The notes beneath the pieces are model-generated. The model saw nothing but the letters and a program-made list of their open reading frames with translations. It searched no databases and was not told the DNA's origin. Positions 24,248 through 36,499 of a stretch of 64,000 nucleotides of DNA are shown here, piece by piece. Origin of the DNA: Siphonodentalium dalli. Its lineage: Eukaryota; Mollusca; Scaphopoda; Gadilida; Siphonodentaliidae. Where the stretch lies: assembly GCA_032622095.1 (NCBI GenBank), contig CP136069.1:164478394-164542393 (forward strand), read 5' to 3'. The translations under genes and the position numbers were made by a program. Positions within the stretch are counted from its first letter, which is position 1. The number at the start of each line of letters is the position of its first letter.

Positions 24248-24915
24248 TCTGCGTTGTTTCAATTGGGTTTAATTGGACTCCGTGTTTAACCTGTTGGAGG
24301 CATATCTCCATTTGCATTAGCGTCCACGTATTCATCCGTATTTACTGACTTGAAACTTGAAGTGTTGTTGTGGTCACCATTGTTTTTATTTTATACCAGA
24401 CATAACAATGACTCGTTAAAACAGTCCCATCTGTTAATTAAGTATGTAAACCCGCCACGTGATGGGATGGGTAAATTTCACATAACTATCTAGTCCAGAA
24501 GATATTGATCGACATTTGCACCCCCAGGACTCAACTTCACACCACTCATTTTCTTCCTTAAGGTCTCCTCTAACTGTTTTCGTTAATAAGAAACAAAATG
24601 GCCACAGAGACTCCAGACAAGATGGTGACCATCATGGCGGCCATTTTGCGTTATCTGCACCACGCAGGTCTCTTTGGTCGCCATTACAGTAGAGATAATA
24701 TCATATGCGGTCTTGCTTCATTAATTGTTTGTAATGTTAATATACAATTTAGCCTTACAGATTAGCCAAACATCCGACACCAAAATCAAAGATAGATTCA
24801 TTTACGCACACACTGAGACCATATAATATACATTCCCGGTCGGATAGTTTTGCCCGATATCACGTTTTTTCCAAAATGCCGTATAATCCCGTCAAAGTAA
24901 TCACGTAATGTCTGT
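24248..24915. other. Spacer with paired ATGGCGGCC motifs
   Basis: No gene seen. At 24595-24650 the motifs AAAATGGCCAC, AAGATGGTGACC and ATGGCGGCCATTTTG form a dense cluster of YY1-like sites next to the satellite boundary. Confidence 0.45.
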
Positions 24916-27900
24916 TTCGAATCAGTGTGTGTTACTCTTATTATAACTCCACCACCACATGCATGTCGAATCAGTGAGTGTTACTGTTATTATAACTCCA
25001 CCACCACATGCATGTCGAATCAGTGGGTGTTACTCTTATTATAACTCCACCACCACATGCATGTCGAATCAGTGGTTGTTACTGTTATTATAACTCCACA
25101 TATGCACGACGAATCAGTGAATGATACTGTTATTATAACTCCACACATGCATGTCGAATCATTGAGTGATACTGTTATTATAACTCCACACATGCATGTC
25201 GAATCAGTGGGTGTTATTGTTATTATAACTCCACACATGCATGTCGAATCAGTGGTTGTTATACTGTTATTATAACTCCACATATGCACGACGAATCAGT
25301 GATTGGTACTCTTATTATAACTCAACACATGCATGTCGAATCAGTGGGTGTTATTGTTATTATAGCTCCACACATGCATGTCGAATCAGTGAGTGATACT
25401 GTTATTATAACTCCACACATGCATATCGAATCAGTGGGTGTTACTCTTATTATAACCCCACCACCACATGCATGTCGAATCAGTGGGTGTTACCGTTATT
25501 ATAACTCCACCCATGCATGTCGAATCAGTGGGTGTTACTCTTATTATAACGCCACCACCACATGCATGTCGAATCAGTGGGTGTTACTGTTATTATAACT
25601 CCACCACCACATGCATGTCGAATCAGTGGGTGTTACTCTTATTATAACTCCACCCATGCATGTCGAATCAGTGGGTGTTACTCTTATTATAACTCCACCC
25701 ATGCATGTCGAATCAGTGAGTGTTAATGTTATTATAACTCCACCCATGCATGTCGAATCAGTGGGCGTTATTGTTATTATAACTCCACCCATGCATGTCG
25801 AATCAGTGAGTGGTACTGTTATTATAACTCCACACATGCATGTCGAATCAGTGGGTGTTACTGTTATTATAACTCCACACATGCATGTCGAATCAGTGGG
25901 TGTTACTCTTATTATAACTCCACCACCACATGCATGTCGAATCAGTGGGTGTTACCGTTATTATAACTCCACCCATGCATGTCGAATCAGTGGGTGTTAC
26001 TCTTATTATAACTCCACCACCACATGCATGTCGAATCAGTGGGTGTTACTGTTATTATAACTCCACCACCACATGCATGTCGAATCAGTGGGAGTTACTC
26101 TTATTATAACTCCACCGATGCATGTCGAATCGGTGGGTGTTACTCTTATTATAACTCCACCCATGCATGTCGAATCAGTGAGTGTTACTGTTATTATAAC
26201 TCCACCCATGCATGTCGAATCAGTGGGCGTTATTGTTATTATAACTCCACCCATGCATGTCGAATCAGTGAGTGGTACTGTTATTATTACTCCACACATG
26301 TATGTCGAATCAGTGGGTGTTACTGTTATTATAACTCCACCCATGCATGTCGAATCAGTGGGTGTTACTGTTATTATAACTCCACCCATGCATGTCAAAT
26401 CAGTGAGTGTTACTGTTATTATAACTCCACCCATGCATGTCGAAGCAGTGGGTGTTATTGTTATTATAACTCCACCCATGCATGTCGAATCAGTGGTTGT
26501 TGCTGTTATTATAACTCCACCCATGCATGTCGAATCAGTGCTTGTTACTGTTATTATAACTCCACATATGCATGACGAATCAGTGGGTGGTACTGTTATT
26601 ATAACTCCACACATACATGTCGAATCAGTGGGTGTTACTGTTATTATAACTCCTGCCTTGGATGCACGTCGAATCAGTGGTTGTTACTGTTATTATAACT
26701 CCACACATGCATGTCGAATCAGTGGTTGTTACTTTTATTATAACTCCACATATGCACGACGAATCAGTGGGTGTTACTGTTATTATAACTCCTGCCTTGG
26801 ATGCACGTCGAATCAGTGGTTGTTACTGTTATTATAACTCCACACATGCATGTCGAATCAGTGAGTGTTACTGTTATTATAACTCCTGCCTTGGATGCAC
26901 GTCGAATCAGTGGTTGTTACTGTTATTATAACTCCACACATGCATGTCGAATCAGTGGTTGTTACTTTTATTATAACTCCACATATGCACGACGAATCAG
27001 TGGGTGTTACTGTTATTATAACTCCTGCCTTGGATGCACGTCGAATCAGTGGTTGTTACTGTTATTATAACTCCACACATGCATGTCGAATCAGTGAGTG
27101 TTACTGTTATTATAACTCCTGCCTGGGATGCACGTCGAATCAGTGGTTGTTACTGTTATTATAACTCCACACATGCATGTCGAATCAGTGAGTGATACTG
27201 TTATTATAACTCCACATATGCACGACGAATCAGTGGGTGGTACTGTTATTATAACTCCACACATGCATGTCGAATCAGTGGTTGTTACTGTTATTATAAC
27301 TCCACACATGCATGACGAATCAGTGGTTGTTATTGTTATTATAACTCCACACATGCATGTCGAATCAGTGGTTGTTACTGTTATTATAACTCCACATATG
27401 CACGACGAATCAGTGAGTGATACTGCTATTATAACTCCACACATGCATGTCGAATCAGTGGTTGTTACTGTTATTATAACTCCACACATGCATGTCGAAT
27501 CAGTGGGTGTTATTGTTATTATAACTCCACATATGCACGACGAATCAGTGAGTGATACTGTTATTATAACTCCACACATGCATGTCAAATCAGTGAGTGT
27601 TACTGTTATTATAACTACACCCATGCATGTCAAAGCAGTGGGTGTTATTGTTATTATAACTCCACCCATGCATGTCGAATCAGTGGTTGTTACTGTTATT
27701 ATAACTCCACCCATGCATGTCGAATCAGTGGTTGTTACTGTTATTATAACTCCACATATGCATGACGAATCAGTGGGTGGTACTGTTATTATAACTCCAC
27801 CCATGCATGTCGAATCAGTGGGTGTTATTGTTATTATAACTCCACACATGCACGACGAATCAGTGAGTGATACTGTTATTATAACTCCACCCATGCATGT

Positions 27901-30900
27901 CAAATCAGTGAGTGTTACTGTTATTATAACTCCACCCATACATGTCGAAGCAGTGGGTGTTATTGTTATTATAACTCCACCCATGCATGTCGAATCAGTG
28001 GTTGTTACTGTTATTATAACTCCACACATACATGTCGAATCAGTGGGTGTTACTGTTATTATAACTCCTGCCTTGGATGCACGTCGAATCAGTGGTTGTT
28101 ACTGTTATTATAACTCCACACATGCATGTCGAATCAGTGGTTGTTACTGTTATTATAACTCCACACATACATGTCGAATCAGTGGGTGTTACTGTTATTA
28201 TAACTCCTGCCTTGGATGCACGTCGAATCAGTGGTTGTTACTGTTATTATAACTCCACACATGCATGTCGAATCAGTGGTTGTTACTTTTATTATAACTC
28301 CACATATGCACGACGAATCAGTGGGTGGTACTGTTATTATAACTCCTGCCTTGGATGCACGTCGAATCAGTGGTTGTTACTGTTATTATAACTCCACACA
28401 TGCATGTCGAATCAGTGAGTGTTACTGTTATTATAACTCCTGCCTTGGATGCACGTTGAATCAGTGGTTGTTACTGTTATTATAACTCCACACATGCATG
28501 TCGAATCAGTGAGTGATACTGTTATTATAACTCCACATATGCACGACGAATCAGTGGGTGGTACTGTTATTATAACTCCACACATGCATGTCGAATCAGT
28601 GGTTGTTACTGTTATTATAACTCCACACATGCATGACGAATCAGTGGTTGTTATTGTTATTATAACTCCACACATGCATGTCGAATCAGTGGTTGTTACT
28701 GTTATTATAACTCCACATATGCACGACGAATCAGTGGGTGATACTGTTATTATAACTCCACACATGCATGTCGAATCAGTGGTTGTTACTGTTATTATAA
28801 CTCCACACATGCATGTCGAATCAGTGAGTGATACTGTTATTATAACTCCACATATGCACGACGAATCAGTGAGTGTTACTGTTATTATAACTCCACACAT
28901 GCATGTCGAATCAGTGGTTGTTACTGTTATTATAACTCCACATATGCATGACGAATCAGTGAGTGGTACTGTTATTATAACTCCACACATGCATGTCGAA
29001 TCAGTGGGTGTTATTGTTATTATAACTCCACCCATGCATGTCGAATCAGTGGTTGTTACTCTTATTATAACTCCACCCATGCAAGTCGAATCAGTGAGTG
29101 ATACTGTTATTATAACTCCACACATGCATGTCGAATCAGTGGTTGTTACTGTTATTATAACTCCACATATGCATGACGAATCAGTGAGTGGTACTGTTAT
29201 TATAACTCCACCCATGCATGTCGAATCAGTGGGTGTTATTGTTATTATAACTCCACACATGCATGTCGAATCAGTGGTTGTTACTGTTATTATAACTCCA
29301 CCCATGCTTGTCGAATCGGTGAGTGATACTGTTATTATAACTCCACACATGCATGTCGAATCAGTGGTTGTTACTGTTATTATAACTCCGCATATGCATG
29401 ACGAATCAGTGAGTGATACTGTTATTATAACTCCACACATGCATGTCGAATCAGTGGGTGTTATTGTTATTATAACTCCACATATGCACGACGAATCAGT
29501 GAGTGATACTGTTATTATAACTCCACCCATGCATGTCAAATCAGTGAGTGTTACTGTTATTATAACTCCACCCATGCATGTCGAAGCAGTGGGTGTTATT
29601 GTTATTATAACTCCACCCATGCATGTCGAATCAGTGGTTGTTACTGTTATTATAACTCCACCCATGCATGTCGAATCAGTGGTTGTTACTGTTATTATAA
29701 CTCCACATATGCATGACGAATCAGTGGGTGGTACTGTTATTATAACTCCACACATGCATGTCGAATCAGTGGTTGTTACTGTTATTATAACTCCACATAT
29801 GCATGACGAATCAGTGGGTGGTACTGTTATTATAACTCCACCCATGCATGTCGAATCAGTGGGTGCTATTGTTATTATAACTCCACACATGCATGTCGAA
29901 TCAGTGGTTGTTACTGTTATTATAACTCCACCCATGCATGTCGAATCGGTGAGTGATACTGTTATTATAACTCCACACATGCATGTCGAATCAGTGGTTG
30001 TTACTGTTATTATAACTCCGCATATGCATGACGAATCAGTGAGTGATACTGTTATTATAACTCCACACATGCATGTCGAATCAGTGGGTGTTATTGTTAT
30101 TATAACTCCACATATGCACGACGAATCAGTGAGTGATACTGTTATTATAACTCCACCCATGCATGTCAAATCAGTGAGTGTTACTGTTATTATAACTCCA
30201 CCCATGCATGTCGAAGCAGTGGGTGTTATTGTTATTATAACTCCACCCATGCATGTCGAATCAGTGGTTGTTACTGTTATTATAACTCCACCCATGCATG
30301 TCGAATCAGTGGTTGTTACTGTTATTATAACTCCACATATGCATGACGAATCAGTGGGTGGTACTGTTATTATAACTCCACACATGCATGTCGACTCAAT
30401 GGTTGTTACTGTTATTATAACTCCACATATGCATGATGAATCAGTGGGTGGTACTGTTATTATAACTCCACCATGCATGTCGAATCAGTGGGTGTTATTG
30501 TTATTATAACTCCACACATGCATGTCGAATCAGTGGTTGTTACTGTTATTATAACTCCACCCATGCATGTCGAATCGGTGAGTGATACTGTTATTATAAC
30601 TCCACACATGCATGTCGAATCAGTGGTTGTTACTGTTATTATAACTCCGCATATGCATGACGAATCAGTGAGTGATACTGTTATTATAACTCCACACATG
30701 TATGTCGAATCAGTGGGTGTTATTGTTATTATAACTCCACATATGCACGACGAATCAGTGAGTGATACTGTTATTATAACTCCACCCATACATGTCGAAT
30801 CAGTGAGTGATACTGTTATTATAACTCCACACATGCATGTCGAATCAGTGGTTGTTACTGTTATTATAACTCCACCCATGCATGTCGAATCAGTGGGTGT

Positions 30901-32555
30901 TATTGTTATTATAACTCCACCCATGCATGTCGAATCAGTGGGTGTTATTGTTATTATAACTCCACACATGCATATCGAATCAGTGGTTGTTACTGTTATT
31001 ATAACTCCACATCTGCATGTCGAATCAGTGAGTGGTACTGTTATTATAACTCCACATATGCACGACGAATCAGTGAGTGGTACTGTTATTATAACTCCAC
31101 ACATGCATGTCGACTCAATGGTTGTTACTGTTATTATAACTCCACATATGCATGACGAATCAGTGGGTGGTACTGTTATTATAACTCCACCCATGCATGT
31201 CGAATCAGTGGGTGTTATTATAACTCCACACATGCATGTCGAATCAGTGGTTGTTACTGTTATTATAACTCCACCCATGCATGTCGAATCGGTGAGTGAT
31301 ACTGTTATTATAACTCCACACATGCATGTCGAATCAGTGGTTGTTACTGTTATTATAACTCCGCATATGCATGACGAATCAGTGAGTGATACTGTTATTA
31401 TAACTCCACACATGTATGTCGAATCAGTGGGTGTTATTGTTATTATAACTCCACATATGCACGACGAATCAGTGAGTGATACTGTTATTATAACTCCACC
31501 CATACATGTCGAATCAGTGAGTGATACTGTTATTATAACTCCACACATGCATGTCGAATCAGTGGTTGTTACTGTTATTATAACTCCACCCATGCATGTC
31601 GAATCAGTGGGTGTTATTGTTATTATAACTCCACCCATGCATGTCGAATCAGTGGGTGTTATTGTTATTATAACTTCACACATGCATATCGAATCAGTGG
31701 TTGTTACTGTTATTATAACTCCACATCTGCATGTCGAATCAGTGAGTGGTACTGTTATTATAACTCCACATATGCACGACGAATCAGTGAGTGGTACTGT
31801 TATTATAACTCCACCCATGCATGTCGATTCAGTGGGTGTTACTCTTATTATAACTCCACACATGCATGTCGAATCAGTGAGTGGTACTGTTATTATAACT
31901 CCACATATGCACGACGAATCAGTGAGTGGTACTGTTATTATAACTCCACCCATACATGTCGAATCAGTGGGTGTTATTGTTATTATAACTCCACACATGC
32001 ATGTCGAATCAGTGGTTGTTACTGTTATTATAACTCCACATATGCATGACGAATTAGTGAGTGGTACTGTTATTATAACTTCACACATGCATGTCGAATC
32101 AGTGGGTGTTGCTCTTATTATAACTCCACCACCACATGCATGTCGAATCAGTGGTTGTTACTGTTATTATAACTCCACATATGCACGACGAATCAGTGAA
32201 TGATACTGTTATTATAACTCCACACATGCATGTCGAATCAGTGGGTGTTATTGTTATTATAACTCCACCCATCCATGTCGAATCAGTGAGTGTTACTGTT
32301 ATTATAACTCCACCCATGCATGTCGAGTCAGTGAGTGTTACTGTTATTATAACTCCACCATGTATGTCGAATCAGTGAGTGTTACTGTTATTATAACTCC
32401 ACCCATGCATGTCGAATCGGTGAGTGTTACTGTTATTATAACTCCTGCCTTGGATGCACGTCGAATCAGTGGGTGTTACTGTTATTATAACTCCACCCAT
32501 GCATGTCGAATCAGTGAGTGTTATTGTTATTATAACTCCACCCATGCATGTCGAA
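24916..32555. repeat. Satellite array of 45-bp monomers (about 7.6 kb)
   Basis: Roughly 165 head-to-tail monomers share TCGAATCAGTG, then a variable four-base zone, then GTTATTATAACTCCAC and a CATGCATG-like octamer. Most units are 45 bp. A 49-bp class carries CCTGCCTTGGATGCACG (near 26652, 26791, 26885, 27024, 27118, 28067, 28206, 28345 and 28439) and another carries CCACCACCACATGCATG. Higher-order periods are visible: 139+94 bp at 26652-27118, 630 bp (14 monomers) between about 29535 and 30165, and about 714 bp (16 monomers less 6 bases) between 30701 and 31415. Because 45 is a multiple of three, both strands stay open for about 2 kb; these frames are not genes. Confidence 0.97.
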
Positions 32556-33416
32556 GTTTGTGAATACCAACTCCAAGATGGCGACCGAAATGCGACCAGA
32601 ACATTAAAAATCACCGAAAAAAGCAGATTTGAACACCAGTGAGCGTTATTATCACGACAACTCAATTCATACTTAGCCTTATTGTTGTGATTTGGTAATA
32701 CTGAAGCGAAATACTTTCCTTATATCTCATCCAACAAAAAGTCCCCACCCAAAGCGACGCACAGAATTAAAAAATATCACCGAAAATCCCTCATATTCAC
32801 ATCACTGGGCGTCTAATATTGGCATGACAACTACATCCATGCTAACAGTTGAGTTTGGAATATTGATGTGAAGTAATTACCTTACATCCCAAGAAAAGAT
32901 GGTGGCTAAAATGGCGACCGAAATTTGAAAAAACTTCGATATAACTTATTTTTACGTGAATTCAATCCTTGTTTACTTGTGGTCAGGGAACAGTGATACA
33001 AAGTATTCATTTGAGATGGACAATTGATATTCACGCCAAGATGCCCATATTTTCTCACAGAGACAAACTATATGAGGTGAAATGTCGAAAATTTAGCAAA
33101 TTTTCACATTCGGTCTCATCTTGGCCGCTATATTGGATTTTGGTGTCAGATTTTTGGCTAATTTGTAAGTGTTGTATTACAATATATTGGCATTTAAGAA
33201 TCGAAAAGCAAGTTAAATTGAACATAGATTAAGACGTTTAGACTGACGAACATCACGTGAACTAACCTGAAAATGCATAACAATAAGGTTGCATGGCATG
33301 AGGAAAATGTGCACAAATCATTATGTTGCCCCTATATTGACCCCGTGAAAACCGGATCCTGATATTAGAATATTTGGGCTACATAAATATGATGGTCTCT
33401 GGAACTTCTCTTTCAG
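32556..33416. other. Spacer with AAGATGGCGACC motifs
   Basis: Three related segments near 32574, 32899 and 33118 carry AAGATGG-type or ATCTTGGCC-type motifs in otherwise AT-rich sequence. CCAAGATGGCGACC lies immediately beside the satellite end. An 87-residue frame at 32969-33232 has no recognisable features. Confidence 0.45.
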
Positions 33417-33542
33417 GTGACACCCCTGGTAATGAAAGTCCATACTATAAATGCAGAGACTCCTGTCACACAGAACGAACACGAAACCATAGGAAAGGCA
33501 GATGCTTCAGAATTTGCCGTTGACGAGGTCAGAATTGATTAA
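33417..33542 (+). CDS. Possible exon of an unknown gene
   Basis: A polypyrimidine tract and AG (CTTCTCTTTCAG, ending 33416) precede the segment. A weak GT donor (GAG|GTCAGA) lies at 33528. Two frames are open. One, starting with VTPLVMKV, runs to TAA at 33540. The other runs to TGA at 33521 and encodes four cysteines spaced CX3C-X12-CX3C in an Arg-rich context. Base composition is less AT-rich than its surroundings. I do not recognise the family, and neither frame is proven. A second candidate exon with a good acceptor lies at 34242-34308, but its phase does not join the first frame. Confidence 0.25.
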   Translation: MTPLVMKVHTINAETPVTQNEHETIGKADASEFAVDEVRID

Positions 33543-33718
33543 CGTTTGTTTCAATGAAGTACATTCCTTTATCTGTATTATTTTGACACAGTTGAGTCAC
33601 ATCCCAATTTTTCGCCCTAATTTACGTTAATTAGTAGCGGAATATCAGAACGAATTTTTTTGGGAGACCAGTTTACATACCTGGTACCATGCATATGTAG
33701 AAATGAAATACTCACCGG

Positions 33719-33955
33719 TCGTGGAACCCCGAACTTCCGAAGACATTTACCACAGAGATGATATTGTTATTCAACTTGAAGATGTGAATTGATATACCGG
33801 CCACAAACTGTCTGGGTACAAATTGATCAGTGGTGCCATTCCCAGATAGTCCACTCATGAATTTTACCAGAAAAAGCAGCACATCGTTTATGTTTATATC
33901 CACATGTGTGGACAATTCCATTTTGTACCAATATCCCTTACATGGCTGGAGTGTC
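33719..33955 (-). CDS. Possible minus-strand exon with strong splice donor
   Basis: The minus-strand frame reads about 80 residues of ordinary protein-like composition (for example GLSGNGTTDQFVPRQFVAGI). It ends at CGACCG|GTGAGTAT, an excellent splice donor on that strand. The upstream boundary is unclear because a hairpin MITE relic lies directly next to it at 33981. No domain was recognised. It may be an exon of a host gene or a gene fragment. Confidence 0.35.
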
Positions 33956-33980
33956 TTGAATGTTATTGCGAAAGCCATGT

Positions 33981-34145
33981 TCCAATGCATTATCTTATAT
34001 ATGAGAGTCTCCCATGGGGATCCTAGCATATATCATAGAATGCATTAGCCTAACAATATTTATATTGTCCTTGTAAGCCAGTGTATTCTCTTATATATGC
34101 GAGGCTTTCTATATGAGACTCGCATATTTAAAAAAATGCACTGGC
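33981..34145. mobile_element. Ancient relic of the hairpin-pair module
   Basis: Two degraded hairpins at 33981-34050 and 34077-34145 keep CCAATGCAT, CTTATATATG and AATGCA(T/C)TGGC but differ in their loops. The spacer is only about 26 bp. No outer TA or TTAA element is visible around it. It looks older than the family A and B copies. Confidence 0.65.
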
Positions 34146-34241
34146 ACATGCTATTTAATGCTGCACCAGCGCGGCTCACGTCATGAAATGGATAAACATT
34201 CAATTCACGCTTTATATATATGCACGCCTTCTCTGTTGCAG

Positions 34242-34308
34242 ATACACAGGCAGATTCAATCGCACCCTCCGTGAAATTTCCAGAGGAAGCTTCTTCCGAC
34301 CCGGAAAG
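34242..34308 (+). CDS. Possible small exon
   Basis: Flanked by a strong acceptor (CGCCTTCTCTGTTGCAG) and a donor-like AAAG|GTTATA. One frame encodes an acidic 22-residue stretch rich in Glu, Ser and Pro. Without neighbours it cannot be confirmed. Confidence 0.2.
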
Positions 34309-34928
34309 GTTATATACGTGAACTGGATATCACCAGAGAGTGTTCTCCTGTTTTGACCAGATCATATATCGATGCAGAGGAGAATTGAAGAGAGTTATGC
34401 GGAAAATGAAAATATGGCCAAGTATCACAGTGCATGAACCAGCTCATATTGGAAAACAGAAGAAGAATTAAGAAGCGAAATATATTCAGGAGATTTTCCT
34501 GCCATTGTCAAAAACAATTCAGCGATAAGCACGTCAAATATACCCAATGAAGACAGAAGTGTATACAGCCGTATACTATGCCAATTTTCGTGCTGGTGGC
34601 TATCGGTTGGGGCGTCATTCAATCGCAAATGTGACACCCGTTACCTATAATATGGCCACGTCTCACAGTGAACCAGCGCAATGTAAAAGGACAAAGAAGA
34701 GAAATCTATATTCATGCAGGAGATTTTCCGCTTTTGTCAATAACATTTCAGCGCTATAAGCGCGTCCAAAATATACAATGAATAAGACAGAAGTTTATGC
34801 AGCCGTATATTTTGAAAAATGAACCCGGTCACACACTGTTTAATCGTAACTCCCATATCCCTATGCAATCTGCGAAACTTGTATTAACGAAACAGACATT
34901 TTTATCCTGGATCAACTGAGAGACAGTG
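34309..34928. other. Diverged duplication without a gene
   Basis: Two related segments near 34490-34570 and 34715-34810 share CAGGAGATTTTCC, CATTTCAGCG and an ACAGAAGTNTATACAGCCGTATA-like phrase, spaced about 230 bp. No coding sense was found. Confidence 0.5.

Positions 34929-34972
<44 letters not shown>
34929..34972. repeat. (TA)n microsatellite
   Basis: About 21 uninterrupted TA units; length is likely polymorphic. Confidence 0.95.
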
Positions 34973-34975
<3 letters not shown>

Positions 34976-35179
34976 TATATGTACTTGTATTTGTACTAAT
35001 TATATAGGTAGCAACAATGTTCTTGTCACTAAGGATGTTGAGTCAAATATAACCAACATAATCATTGACACACCCACTTTCCTCTCCAGCAGCTGCACTC
35101 TTATAAGAGGTGAAAGCGCTACACGTAACACTGGTTGGTATATATATAGACGTCTATCAAAATAGATCTACAATACATA

Positions 35180-35616
35180 TGTGACCCGCCATATCATATT
35201 TTTTTTACCCTGTGCCAATGCATTCTCTTATATATGCGAGTCGACCATAGGTCGCCTCGCATATATAAGAGAATGCATTGGCCTAACAATTTTTTATCAT
35301 GTTTTTTAAATAAATGTTTCTTACAATTTTTAGGACATAAAATAAAAATCATCCATTACCCTGCAGGGAGCCCCAAACATATATAGAAGCATATAGAAGA
35401 GTGTCGTCTGCTCATGTTTGTCTGGGGCTCTGTATGGGTGAAATTATAAAATTGTTAAAGAATACAAGAACAAATTATTAAAATTGTAATGTTAGGCCAA
35501 TGCATTCTCTTATATATGCGAGGCGACCTATGGTCGACTCGCATATATAAGAGAATGCATTGGCACAGGGTAAAAAAAATCCCGACTTCCGACTGGATTT
35601 GATATGGCGGGTCACA
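35180..35616. mobile_element. Family A MITE, copy 2
   Basis: TA (35178-35179) and TA (35617-35618) flank TGTGACCCGCCATATCA termini. The left terminus lacks the CCAGTCGTAAGTCGG portion seen at the right end, a small deletion. Both hairpins are full length (35214-35282 and 35496-35564). The spacer holds the CTGCAGGGAGCCCC / GGGGCTCTGTATGG region typical of this family. Confidence 0.9.
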
Positions 35617-35791
35617 TATGGACTACTCTGAATATTTGTGTATATAAAACTTGGCATATTATTATGTAATGTATATATACTCTCCGCATATGGAGGAAAT
35701 ACATAAATATACCATAGTTACCTATATTCAGTGTTAACCCTTTTTTTTCACTAAAGTATATATACTTATTGCATGGCGATTAATTCTCTTA

Positions 35792-35849
35792 GGAAATGTT
35801 CAGATAATATTCTAAACGGCCATGTTGAACTTATTATCTGAACATTTCC
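35792..35849. repeat. 17-bp-stem hairpin
   Basis: GGAAATGTTCAGATAAT pairs perfectly with ATTATCTGAACATTTCC across a 24-base loop. A related phrase occurs at 59708-59726 in a TTAA-flanked element, so this is probably part of a diverged MITE starting at TTAACCC near 35735. Confidence 0.7.
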
Positions 35850-35998
35850 AGCCATATGAATAGGAATCCTTCTGCACGTGTATTATCTTTTCGTCTTTCG
35901 TCGTCTGCTTATAGTTCCTGAACATCCACCCAAACGAATAATATATACGTACAATGCGTACTTTTATAACTGAATGGTAAAGAAATAGTTACTCATTA

Positions 35999-36499
35999 AA
36001 GGTACGGTTGGCCTTGGCGGTGGGTATCATGTGAAAATATTTACACCCGTCAAAAACCGCCACAAACAGAAAGAACATCAAAATGTAGACAGACTTTGTC
36101 CGTATACAAATAAGAAATATCGTATAAACAGTATGTTATTGTCATCTGTTGACCATTGTTATGTAAACAAAAGCATAAAAAAGTTACTTTTCTGGTGTTT
36201 GTTTATATTATGATGGTAAACATAAAGAGCGTTCTTTGTTGGTGAATTCCTGATATGGAACTAATAAAGAGCGTTTATGCCATTTGTGTGTGATTAGCCA
36301 GTAGCATTGTGCTGTCTACTGTAACACAATCAGGCTCTTGCTTAGGTAAAATATAGTAGGTCTTTGTGATAACATGCTGTTTACGCGATGGTCATGGTAT
36401 ATATGAACGAAACTGTATGCGTTTTAAAGTTTTTCTGTTTACGGTGATTGGAACAAATATGAATATTTTCGACAATTAAGGCCTCACGTGCCTTTAATA
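35999..36499. mobile_element. Dispersed repeat R, copy 1 (TTAA-type ends)
   Basis: Matches 45930-46516 along about 500 bp, including GTCAAAAACCGCC, AGTATGTTATTGTCA, ATGTAAACAAAAGC and TAAAGAGCGTT phrases. Left end TTAAAGGTACGG and right end CGTGCCTTTAA form short inverted termini, suggesting a TTAA-target MITE. The 60-residue frame inside has no independent support. Confidence 0.7.

Noticed and set aside
28412-30509. Overlapping 688- and 686-residue open frames as long repetitive proteins
   Set aside because: They are translations of the 45-bp satellite on both strands. There is no start context, no flanking exon, and the same array has frame-breaking units nearby.
24916-32555. Possible CRISPR array
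   Set aside because: Units are contiguous with no unique spacers, there are no cas genes, and the DNA is animal-like.
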